Assembly: GCA_963578605.1 (NCBI GenBank)
Contig: CAUZEA010000198.1
Coordinates: 1-6,655, forward strand
From: JAKVCB01 sp963578605
GTDB taxonomy: Bacteria > Planctomycetota > Planctomycetia > Pirellulales > Lacipirellulaceae
Length of the DNA: 6,655 nt
Direction: 5' to 3'
In this document: positions 1 to 5,368 of the stretch, piece after piece
Numbering within the stretch: the first letter of the stretch is position 1
How the letters are laid out: each line of letters starts with the position of its first letter
Notes under the pieces: model-generated
Seen by the model: only the letters and a program-made list of their open reading frames with translations
Databases searched by the model: none
What the model was told of the DNA's origin: nothing
Position numbers and translations under genes: made by a program

Positions 1-111
1 GCCGCTCTCTCGATCCATCGGCTAAGATCTGACCCCGATCTACCCGTCCGAGCAGCGGCCGACTACATCGCCTGGAGCCCCGCCATTGGACTGAAACTGC
101 TCAATTCCTGA
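1..111 (+). CDS. C-terminal 36 residues of an unrecognised protein (5' end outside window)
   Basis: Frame 1 on the plus strand is open from the first base to a TGA at 109-111. It encodes 36 residues ending in IAWSPAIGLKLLNS. The other two plus frames stop within the first 30 bases, and all three minus frames are interrupted within 1-111, so this is the only frame that can be the end of a longer gene. The peptide has a plausible protein-like composition (alternating hydrophobic and charged residues, no low complexity). It is too short for me to assign a family or function. It converges on the minus-strand gene ending at 622. It could also be a chance open frame, since 36 codons is not statistically strong. 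Confidence 0.4.
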   Translation, partial: AALSIHRLRSDPDLPVRAAADYIAWSPAIGLKLLNS

Positions 112-261
112 CTTTGCAGTTCTCCTGCTAGCTATTTGAGAAGTTGAGTGTTCGAAGCAAACCGGCTCCCGTCAATTGCCACTTCGATATCAGTCGGTAA
201 AGCCTGTTCATACCCGAGGCTATAAAACGACCGCGAGCTGCAACTGTGGCGGCAAATTTGT

Positions 262-283
262 ACCGGCCCACGTCGGGGCCGGT
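262..283. other. Perfect 8-bp GC-rich hairpin
   Basis: ACCGGCCC (262-269) pairs perfectly with GGGCCGGT (276-283) around the 6-base loop ACGTCG. No T-run follows on either strand, so it does not fit a canonical intrinsic terminator. It sits about 150 bases after the stop of the partial plus-strand gene, in the convergent intergenic region. It may act as an RNA 3'-end stabiliser or may be a chance GC-rich palindrome. Confidence 0.4.
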
Positions 284-400
284 TCGACCTTCAGAAATGT
301 GCATCGATGACAATCGCGCACCTGTTCCAGCCGGAACGGATCGAGCACCGCTAACCCGGATTATTCATGAATTCGCTCATTTGCGACGTAACAACGCTGT

Positions 401-416
401 CCGCAACGAGTTGCGG
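401..416. other. Near-perfect palindrome (7-bp arms, 2-bp centre)
   Basis: CCGCAAC (401-407) is followed by GA and then GTTGCGG (410-416), the exact reverse complement. As RNA the loop would have to open to about 5 bp of stem with a 6-base loop. It lies just ahead of the inverted repeat pair and has no terminator-like T-run. A protein-binding site, a piece of the neighbouring repeat element, or chance are all possible. Confidence 0.35.
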
Positions 417-449
417 CCATCTTATCCTATTTGGCACTGCGCCAAGAGC

Positions 450-586
450 AACACTAGCCCGACGCGCAAGCGAGGAGAGCGAACATTGTCCCGCCAATGC
501 ACTAAACGCTGCCATACGTGTTCGAAACCGGAGCCGCGTTGGCAATTCCAGCCGCGTTCTCCTCGCTCGCGCGTCGGGCTAGTGTT
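450..586. repeat. Inverted repeat pair, REP/REPIN-like dispersed element
   Basis: The left arm at 450-481 (begins AACACTAGCCCGACGCGC) matches the reverse complement of the right arm at 555-586 at 30 of 32 positions; the two differences are A/G transitions. The arms are separated by 73 bases. From general knowledge, sequences with this core recur in intergenic DNA of Rhodopirellula-type planctomycetes and produce SLARRAS or SPTRKRG peptides in spurious ORFs; I could not verify this here. The arrangement of two inverted copies around a short spacer, between convergent genes, resembles REPIN-type elements mobilised by RAYT transposases. No transposase gene is in the window. The long stem could also serve as a 3'-end or termination structure for both flanking genes. 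Confidence 0.7.
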
Positions 587-621
587 GGTGAAGAATCCGG
601 GCTAAAGTTGCGCGGGTCAAC

Positions 622-2367
622 TCAGCCGTCACGGCGCGCTCTGCGCCAAAACAGGCCCACCAGGCCTGTCGTGAACAGCAGGCCGCCCGCCGGCTCGGGA
701 ACCGCTACCCTGCTGCCGGTGCCGATCACGTTGCCAAACCGATCGTTCCAGAAAACGTAGTCGGCCTCGTCGACCATACCATCACCAGTGCCATCGGCAC
801 GCAGGTCCAGTTGCGAGCCGAGCGTATCACGCCAAAGGGTGTAATCAGCGGCGTCCACCACGCCGTTGCCGTTGTAGTCGCCACTGCCCGGCACGATACA
901 CGCACCTGCACAAAGGGTGCCGTCGACTGAAAGTTGCGACGTGTCCCACGCCAGTCCGCCGCCCAATACCGGCAGGTTCATCGCCGCAAAACTGCCCGAC
1001 AGGGTGGCGAAGTCCAAAATGTCGAACAGGTCGCCAGCCTCGGGTGCGAATCCATCAAGGAGGTTAACATTCAGCTGGCCACCCACCTCGAGGTTGCCCG
1101 CGATGAGCAGCTGGTCGTATTCCCCTGCGTCCGTACCCGCCAGTTCGATCAAGGTCGCAGAACCGGTACCCAGGACCACGTCGCCGCCAAAACGGATCCC
1201 CGCCGGACTGTTACCGGGCGAAAGGCTACCTTCGAAGAAATTCGTGCCCGAGCCGGTAAAATTATCACCGCCGGTGACCGATCCGAAGTAAACGGCTGTT
1301 GACCCTTTACTCACCTTCATGACGCCATTGTTGACGAGGTCGTCATAGAACGTAACGTTACTCGTTCCAGAAACAATAATCGTGCCCTCGCTGTTATCGA
1401 TATCGCCAAACACGTTTGAAGTACCAAACGAAACTCTGACGTCCCCGTGGTTGGTCAGGCCACCATTGAATCTCAAGGTGGCATGGCTGGCGGCAATGTT
1501 TCCCGTGATCTTGTTGTTCGTCAGTTCGCCGTCAAATTCGATTTCGGCTGCCTGCGTGGCATTGCCCACAACGTCAATGCGCCCCTCGCTGAACTGGTCG
1601 CCACTGTTGGTCAGGTGCATCCGCTGGCCAGCCGCTACGCGAACTTCACCGCCCGTGGAGTTGACCAGAGCGTTATCGATCGTGCCACCGCCACGCACCA
1701 AGCCCGTATTGGTCAGCGCGCCACCGGCCACATAGAGCCCTTGGCTACCCAGGTCGATTTCACCTTGATTGGTAATGCCACCCACCGCGGTCACCGTGCC
1801 GCTGCCGGCCAGTCTGCCACCGGCGGCTATCGTCAATGCCTGATCGATCAGCAAGTCACCTGCAGGATCGACCAGGAGATTTACCGTTCCCGCCTGGTGG
1901 ACCCCCAAAGTGAGTGATTTCATCTGGGTTGCCGAGGTCGGACCGCTGACGGTCAACCCGTTCACCGGATCGATAAACACGTGGTCCTGCGGCACTGGTA
2001 CACTGGGCGTTGACCAATTGAAGCTGTTGTCCCAATGCCCGCTGCCCGGACCAATCCAACGGCAATGGTTCCCGCGCTGGCCGTACACCCGATAGGTCTC
2101 GCCACGGTTGCTGCCGTCCGCATCGGCCTGGTCTGCTCCAATCACAAGATCGTCCAGCCCATCGCCGTTGACATCCCCCGCAGCGGAGACAGAGATGCCA
2201 GAATGGTCATAGTTCTCAACGCCACTAAAAATGGCTCCCGCCAGGGTACCACCCACGTCGGCCAGGTCCAGCGAGCCTGAGAGCGGGTTGATGTTCGATT
2301 GACCATAAACCAGGTAGGTCTCGCCCCGGTTGGTACCACCTCCAGCAGCACTGTGTGCTCCGATCAA
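622..2367 (-). CDS. C-terminal part of the same protein: FG-GAP 6-7, beta region, dockerin-like, PEP-CTERM
   Basis: The frame is open from 2583 to the TGA at 622-624; the first usable start is a TTG at 2367 inside repeat 6, with no evidence it is a real start. Counting from there, residues 1-100 finish FG-GAP repeats 6 and 7. Residues about 101-490 are a Gly/Asn/Thr-rich region with TNSG- and TNHG-type turns and the motif GSLSPGNSPAG, as in autotransporter-associated beta-strand or beta-helix passengers. Residues about 496-546 hold two EF-hand-like loops (DYNGNGVVDAADY and DGTGDGMVDEADY), the dockerin-like pair common in planctomycete exported proteins. Residues 556-581 are a PEP-CTERM signal: VPEP, a hydrophobic stretch, then RRARR at the end. 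PEP-CTERM tails are recognised and cleaved by exosortase during export. It is in frame with repeat 5 of the upstream ORF after a -1 change. Confidence 0.8.
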   Translation of the reverse strand: MIGAHSAAGGGTNRGETYLVYGQSNINPLSGSLDLADVGGTLAGAIFSGVENYDHSGISVSAAGDVNGDGLDDLVIGADQADADGSNRGETYRVYGQRGNHCRWIGPGSGHWDNSFNWSTPSVPVPQDHVFIDPVNGLTVSGPTSATQMKSLTLGVHQAGTVNLLVDPAGDLLIDQALTIAAGGRLAGSGTVTAVGGITNQGEIDLGSQGLYVAGGALTNTGLVRGGGTIDNALVNSTGGEVRVAAGQRMHLTNSGDQFSEGRIDVVGNATQAAEIEFDGELTNNKITGNIAASHATLRFNGGLTNHGDVRVSFGTSNVFGDIDNSEGTIIVSGTSNVTFYDDLVNNGVMKVSKGSTAVYFGSVTGGDNFTGSGTNFFEGSLSPGNSPAGIRFGGDVVLGTGSATLIELAGTDAGEYDQLLIAGNLEVGGQLNVNLLDGFAPEAGDLFDILDFATLSGSFAAMNLPVLGGGLAWDTSQLSVDGTLCAGACIVPGSGDYNGNGVVDAADYTLWRDTLGSQLDLRADGTGDGMVDEADYVFWNDRFGNVIGTGSRVAVPEPAGGLLFTTGLVGLFWRRARRDG

Positions 2368-3596
2368 AAGATCATCCCACCCGTCCCCGTTAACATCACC
2401 CGCGGCTGCGACAGATTTTCCAGAGTAGTCGGTATCATCAATGCCGTTAAAGATAGCCCCCGCCAGGGTACCCCCTACCTTGGCCAGACTCAGCGCACCC
2501 GAAAGTTGGCTGCCGGTCGGCTGGCCGTAGACCAGGTAGCTCTGCCCCCGGTTGTAGCCGCACGTAGTGCCCCGATCAAGAGATCATCCAGCCCGTCCCC
2601 GTTGACATCACCGGCGGCCGAGACGGACGTTCCAGAGATGTTATTGTCCTCAATGCCACCGAAGGTGGCTCCCGCTACCGTGTTTCCTACGTCGCCCAGG
2701 TCTAGCGACCCCGAGAGCGGGTTGCCCATCGCCTGGCCGTAGACGAGGTAGGTCTCGCCTCGGTTGAGGCCACCCGCATTTGCCGCGTTGGCCCCGATCA
2801 AGAAGTCGGCCAATCCGTCGCCGTTGACGTCACCCGCGCCCGAGACGGAGAAACCAGATTGGTCACCGTTAGCAATACCATCGAAGGTGGCTCCCGCCAA
2901 TGTGCCACCTACATCGCCCATGGTCTGCCAGGCGGAGAGCGGGCTGCCTGTGGGCTGGCCGTAAACCAGGTAGCTCTGGCCCCGGTCGTTGCCCCCGGCA
3001 TCGACAACGGGTGCGCCGCTTATGAAATCGGCCAGCCCGTCGCCGTTGACATCCCCCGCGCCCGAAACAACGTGGCGAGAATTGTCATCGTCCAAGATGC
3101 CACTGAAGGTGGCCCCAGCCACCGCAGCCCCTACGTTGGCCAGGTGCAGGACACCCGAAAGCGGGCTGACGCTTGGTTGGCCGTAGACCAGGTAGGTCTC
3201 GCCCCAGCGGTTACCTGCATTCGTTCGGTAGGACCCAATCAACAGGTCGTCCAGCCCGTCACCGTCGACATCACCCGCGGCCGAGACAAAACGGCCTGAT
3301 TTGTCGTTTTCGGAAACCCCGCGGAAGGTGGCTCCCTCCACGTCGCCTCCCACATCGGCCAGGTCCAACGAGCCTGAGAGCGGGGTCTGACTTGGTTGGC
3401 CATAGACCAGGTAGCTCTCACCGGAATCACCCGGTGCGCCCCAGTATGCGCCGATCACCAGGTCGGCCAGCCCATCGCCGTTGACATCACCCGCAGCGGA
3501 GACAGAGCGGCCGGCATGGTCATTGTCGCCAATGCCGTTGAACGTGGCCCCGGCCACCGCGGTGCCCACGTCCGATAACGAGATCGTGCCGGACAG
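2068..3596 (-). repeat. Seven tandem FG-GAP repeats (about 222 bp each)
   Basis: Repeat starts (the Leu of LSG, or LSA in repeat 4) fall at 3596, 3380, 3161, 2939, 2717, 2505 and 2283, giving unit lengths of 216, 219, 222, 222, 212, 222 and about 216 bases. The consensus is LSGSLDLADVGGTVAGATF, then a short variable stretch, SGxSVSAAGDVNGDGLDDL, LIGA, a variable 6-10 residue segment, and RGETYLVYGQ. Seven units is the blade number of integrin-alpha propellers, so they probably close into one ring. The calcium loop is intact in all seven (DVDGDG in repeat 2, DVNGDGW in repeat 6). Repeat 4 has lost the LSGSLDL consensus, and repeat 3 has SR in place of SG. The 212-base unit 5 contains the frameshift. 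Confidence 0.85.
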
Positions 3597-3797
3597 CTGG
3601 ACCGCGATAGCAGATGTCGGTGGGACCGTTAACTGAACGCCAAGGCCCAACGCCCCGGCAGCCAGCAAAGAGACTCCCCCCACTCGCCAGAACCGCAGTG
3701 CACGGGCGCGGCGAAACGCGCGACGATAAACGGCAAGGGACCGATCGAGCCGGGAACGAGAATGAGTCCCTCGAGTTTGCTTTCGCGATGTGCGCAT
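2490..3797 (-). CDS. N-terminal part of FG-GAP repeat (integrin-alpha-like) surface protein
   Basis: This 435-residue ORF starts at ATG 3797, supported by AGAAGGA eight bases upstream. Residues 1-38 are very basic (R/K-rich); residues 39-57 form a hydrophobic segment followed by TSAIA, consistent with a signal peptide or anchor with an unusually long n-region. From residue 68 run FG-GAP repeats of 72-74 residues beginning at 68, 140, 213, 287 and 361. Each has the calcium-loop pattern DxNGDGxxD (D104, D176, D249, D323, D397) and ends with YLVYGQ. FG-GAP repeats form beta-propeller blades that bind calcium and often mediate adhesion or ligand contact outside the cell. The last roughly 20 residues (after LLIGALRAA) are out of register with the repeat and end at a stop, the result of the frameshift. 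The role is probably export to the cell surface; the ligand is unknown. Confidence 0.85.
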   Translation of the reverse strand: MRTSRKQTRGTHSRSRLDRSLAVYRRAFRRARALRFWRVGGVSLLAAGALGLGVQLTVPPTSAIAVQLSGTISLSDVGTAVAGATFNGIGDNDHAGRSVSAAGDVNGDGLADLVIGAYWGAPGDSGESYLVYGQPSQTPLSGSLDLADVGGDVEGATFRGVSENDKSGRFVSAAGDVDGDGLDDLLIGSYRTNAGNRWGETYLVYGQPSVSPLSGVLHLANVGAAVAGATFSGILDDDNSRHVVSGAGDVNGDGLADFISGAPVVDAGGNDRGQSYLVYGQPTGSPLSAWQTMGDVGGTLAGATFDGIANGDQSGFSVSGAGDVNGDGLADFLIGANAANAGGLNRGETYLVYGQAMGNPLSGSLDLGDVGNTVAGATFGGIEDNNISGTSVSAAGDVNGDGLDDLLIGALRAATTGGRATWSTASRPAANFRVR

Positions 3798-3805
3798 CCT
3801 GGCCG

Positions 3806-3812
3806 TCCTTCT
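3806..3812 (-). promoter_or_regulatory. Ribosome-binding site of the FG-GAP gene
   Basis: On the minus strand AGAAGGA (3812 to 3806) is a strong Shine-Dalgarno match with 8 bases before ATG 3797. It supports that start and the long basic N-terminus as real. Confidence 0.65.
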
Positions 3813-3918
3813 GTTGTGAACGATCTATCTCATTCGCCGCGCGTTGTACTCTCAAAAAGTGAACCTCAGAAGGGCGTCGACCACCGAACGCCACCCACTT
3901 GAGAATCCACCTCTTATA

Positions 3919-3947
3919 AGTATGTTGCAGCTACCAGAAAATATCAA
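3919..3947 (-). promoter_or_regulatory. Candidate sigma-70-type promoter for the FG-GAP gene
   Basis: On the minus strand TTGATA (3947-3942, 5 of 6 to TTGACA) is followed by a 17-base spacer and CATACT (3924-3919, 4 of 6 to TATAAT). A TATAAG follows immediately downstream (about 3918-3913) as an alternative -10, but at a spacing of 23. The resulting leader would be about 110 bases. The surrounding AT-rich patch stands out from the GC-rich coding DNA. This is a pattern match only; planctomycete promoters are poorly defined. Confidence 0.35.
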
Positions 3948-4056
3948 CTTTTCAGCTGATATATTGGAGTACGGTTTGGGGAGTCAACGGCCGCTGACGC
4001 ATTTATACATAGACTGACTCTCTCGGAGCCAGGCCTGGTTTTTGATGGGCCGACAT

Positions 4057-4094
4057 TGCTATGTGAACGCCCTGGTGCTATATGAATGTCCTAA
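4057..4094 (+). repeat. Two tandem 19-bp units just upstream of the sialidase-like gene
   Basis: TGCTATGTGAACGCCCTGG (4057-4075) is directly followed by TGCTATATGAATGTCCTAA (4076-4094). They agree at 14 of 19 positions, and all five differences are transitions. The pair ends two bases before the AAGGAG ribosome-binding site, so it would be in the mRNA leader or at the promoter. A pair of adjacent operator sites or a decayed tandem duplication would fit; no known binding motif is recognised. Confidence 0.45.
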
Positions 4095-4095
4095 C

Positions 4096-4101
4096 AAGGA
4101 G
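4096..4101 (+). promoter_or_regulatory. Ribosome-binding site of the sialidase-like gene
   Basis: AAGGAG lies 10 bases upstream of ATG 4112, a good Shine-Dalgarno match that fixes this start. A 9-codon ORF (ATG 4082, MNVLTRSNH) runs through this site and its TAA (4109-4111) abuts the ATG directly. Confidence 0.7.
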
Positions 4102-4111
4102 CAACCATTAA

Positions 4112-5368
4112 ATGCGCGATACCGAGTGGAGTGACCAGATCAGCGGGCGTAGCCCGGGAGCACCGCTGGATGTTGAACGTTTTTTTAAACTCGATATCCT
4201 TGAGCCGGCAAAGCCCGGACACGTGGAGCCGCTCATCCTGGAAGGGGATCAAGACGGCGAGCTGTGGTTTGTCTACAGCGAAATCTACACCGACCGGTCC
4301 ATACATTTCAAAGCGTCCAACGATGCCGGCCGCACGTGGCAGGAACAGTGGCGGGCAAAGGACGCCGACGGCAACGACGTAGTCGGGTTTCACATCAGTG
4401 TGCTGCATTTGAAGTCCGGCGGCCTGGGGATGGTCTATACCGATATCGCCAAGGAATACGGGCACCCGGGACGCGAGGAGGGTAGTATGGTGTTTTTTCG
4501 GGTCAGCGATGACCGTGGACACACCTGGTCCGACCCGGTGCTTGTTGACACGGTACACTCATGCTGCTGCACCGGACATGCCATGGTGCTGCCCGGCGGG
4601 CGACTGATGGCGCCTGTTTTCCGGTGGATCAGCCCACAAACGGGCGGCGAGGCGGAAAACTGGAATGCGGAAGATGGCATCCCCTCCCCGACGTTCTCCT
4701 ACAGCTACACGTGCATCTCCGACGACGAAGGTAAGACCTGGAAGCGCAGCCTGAGTGAGCTTTTTACAAGTGTGAACCGGGCTGTCTGGGACCTGGAGGA
4801 GCCGATCGCGGTGGAACTGCGGGATGGCAGGCTGCTCATGTATCTTCGTTCGGGGATGGGAAGGATGTACAAGTCCTACTCTTCTGACGAGGGGCTTTCC
4901 TGGACCAGGCCGGAACCGGTACACATCGCTGCTGCCAACGCGCCCGCCTTCATCCGGCGCATACCATCCACAGGCAACCTGCTGATGGTGTGGAACCAGG
5001 CATCCCGTCAGGAGATCGTCACTAACCGATGCAGGATCCGCCTCTCAAGCGCAATCTCCACCGATGAAGGAGAAACCTGGGAGAACTTTAAGAACCTGGA
5101 GGCCCTCGATGATGTGAACATCGTCACTCCTCCGCCCGCCTACGATGCGATCGCCTGCCAGGCCTACGAGATTTACGGTGGCCTCCAGCCGGAGCCTGCC
5201 GAGAGATACCACCGGGCTCCAGGCGCTCTCCGAATATGTTATCCGACGATTGCCTTTGCCGGGGACGAAGCCGCGATTACCTACGATCTCGGGGGTGGCA
5301 TTTGCAACGGAATGGGAGCGCGATTAAGGGTGATACCCGTGGAATGGTTCAGCGAAGCATCAGCATGA
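4112..5368 (+). CDS. Sialidase-like (BNR/Asp-box) protein
   Basis: This 418-residue protein carries five Asp boxes (S-x-D-x-G-x-T/S-W) at about residues 69-76 (SNDAGRTW), 132-139 (SDDRGHTW), 203-210 (SDDEGKTW), 257-264 (SSDEGLSW) and 316-323 (STDEGETW), the hallmark of the six-bladed sialidase/neuraminidase propeller. Further sialidase-family features are EEPIAVELRDGRLLMYLRS (229-247), with a candidate substrate-binding Arg, and NAPAFIRRIPSTGNLLMVWN (276-295). The length suits a single-domain BNR_2-type protein. Family members remove terminal sialic acids from glycans, but many planctomycete homologues are uncharacterised, so the substrate is uncertain. The N-terminus (MRDTEWSDQI) has no hydrophobic signal segment, so the protein is predicted cytoplasmic unless exported otherwise. 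An unusual HSCCCTGH cluster (149-156) could bind metal. The start is supported by AAGGAG 10 bases upstream. The gene is divergent from the FG-GAP gene and 406 bases ahead of the sigma factor. Confidence 0.85.
   Translation: MRDTEWSDQISGRSPGAPLDVERFFKLDILEPAKPGHVEPLILEGDQDGELWFVYSEIYTDRSIHFKASNDAGRTWQEQWRAKDADGNDVVGFHISVLHLKSGGLGMVYTDIAKEYGHPGREEGSMVFFRVSDDRGHTWSDPVLVDTVHSCCCTGHAMVLPGGRLMAPVFRWISPQTGGEAENWNAEDGIPSPTFSYSYTCISDDEGKTWKRSLSELFTSVNRAVWDLEEPIAVELRDGRLLMYLRSGMGRMYKSYSSDEGLSWTRPEPVHIAAANAPAFIRRIPSTGNLLMVWNQASRQEIVTNRCRIRLSSAISTDEGETWENFKNLEALDDVNIVTPPPAYDAIACQAYEIYGGLQPEPAERYHRAPGALRICYPTIAFAGDEAAITYDLGGGICNGMGARLRVIPVEWFSEASA

Larger units (their letters stand above)
112..621. other. 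Non-coding region between convergent genes
   Basis: I see no convincing gene in these roughly 510 bases. The short ORFs here (for example 246-605 plus and 351-545 minus) overlap each other on both strands. They encode the peptides that the inverted repeat produces when translated, such as SPTRKRG and SLARRAS, which signals repeat DNA rather than protein. The region lies between the end of a plus-strand gene (111) and the end of a minus-strand gene (622). It contains the inverted repeat pair 450-586 and hairpins at 262-283 and 401-416, and no recognisable tRNA or riboswitch. Confidence 0.6.
622..3797 (-). pseudogene. FG-GAP propeller / PEP-CTERM surface protein gene, split by a frameshift
   Basis: The two long minus-strand ORFs are parts of one gene. 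The upstream ORF contains FG-GAP repeats 1-4 and the first two thirds of repeat 5. The downstream frame continues repeat 5 from YNRGQSYLVYGQ and carries repeats 6 and 7 and the whole C-terminus. The switch lies at about 2545-2571; the downstream frame has a TGA at 2584-2586, so the break cannot be further upstream. The net change is -1 (a loss of 1, 4, 7 or 10 bases). Repeat 5 spans 212 bases against a commonest unit of 222. Adding one base gives about 1,058 residues: basic N-terminus, signal/anchor segment, seven repeats, beta region, dockerin-like pair, PEP-CTERM. As written, the product would lose its sorting tail. The downstream part has no decay beyond the single lesion, so a recent mutation or an assembly/base-call error is likelier than an old pseudogene. 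Confidence 0.7.
3798..4111. other. Divergent intergenic region
   Basis: No gene is supported in these 314 bases between the divergent starts at 3797 (minus) and 4112 (plus). It holds an AT-rich core (about 3910-4010) with the minus-strand promoter candidate and a short imperfect dyad ATATCA...TGATAT (3941-3946, 3957-3962). For the plus-strand gene there is a TATACA at 4004-4009 as a possible -10, without a good -35 at 17 bases. A perfect 10-bp palindrome CCAGGCCTGG (4029-4038) is followed by five T, and the 19-bp tandem repeat lies at 4057-4094. Confidence 0.55.

Noticed and set aside
1447..1917. Plus-strand 156-residue ORF (and other plus-strand ORFs between 917 and 3484)
   Set aside because: They lie opposite the FG-GAP/PEP-CTERM gene, and their sequence follows the repeat periodicity of the minus-strand gene. 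They have no domains of their own, so they are antisense shadows.
2545..2571. Programmed -1 ribosomal frameshifting as explanation for the split gene
   Set aside because: The frame change has the right sign, but the upstream-frame codons ACC GGG GGC do not form a proper slippery heptamer (the base before GGG is C), and I see no clear downstream pseudoknot. A mutation or base-call error is simpler.
2068..3596. CRISPR array or DNA satellite
   Set aside because: Units are about 222 bp, in frame, and encode the FG-GAP consensus with conservation at amino-acid level; there are no short repeats with unique spacers.
4091..4558. Minus-strand 155-residue ORF
   Set aside because: It is antisense to the sialidase-like gene, whose Asp boxes fix the true coding strand.
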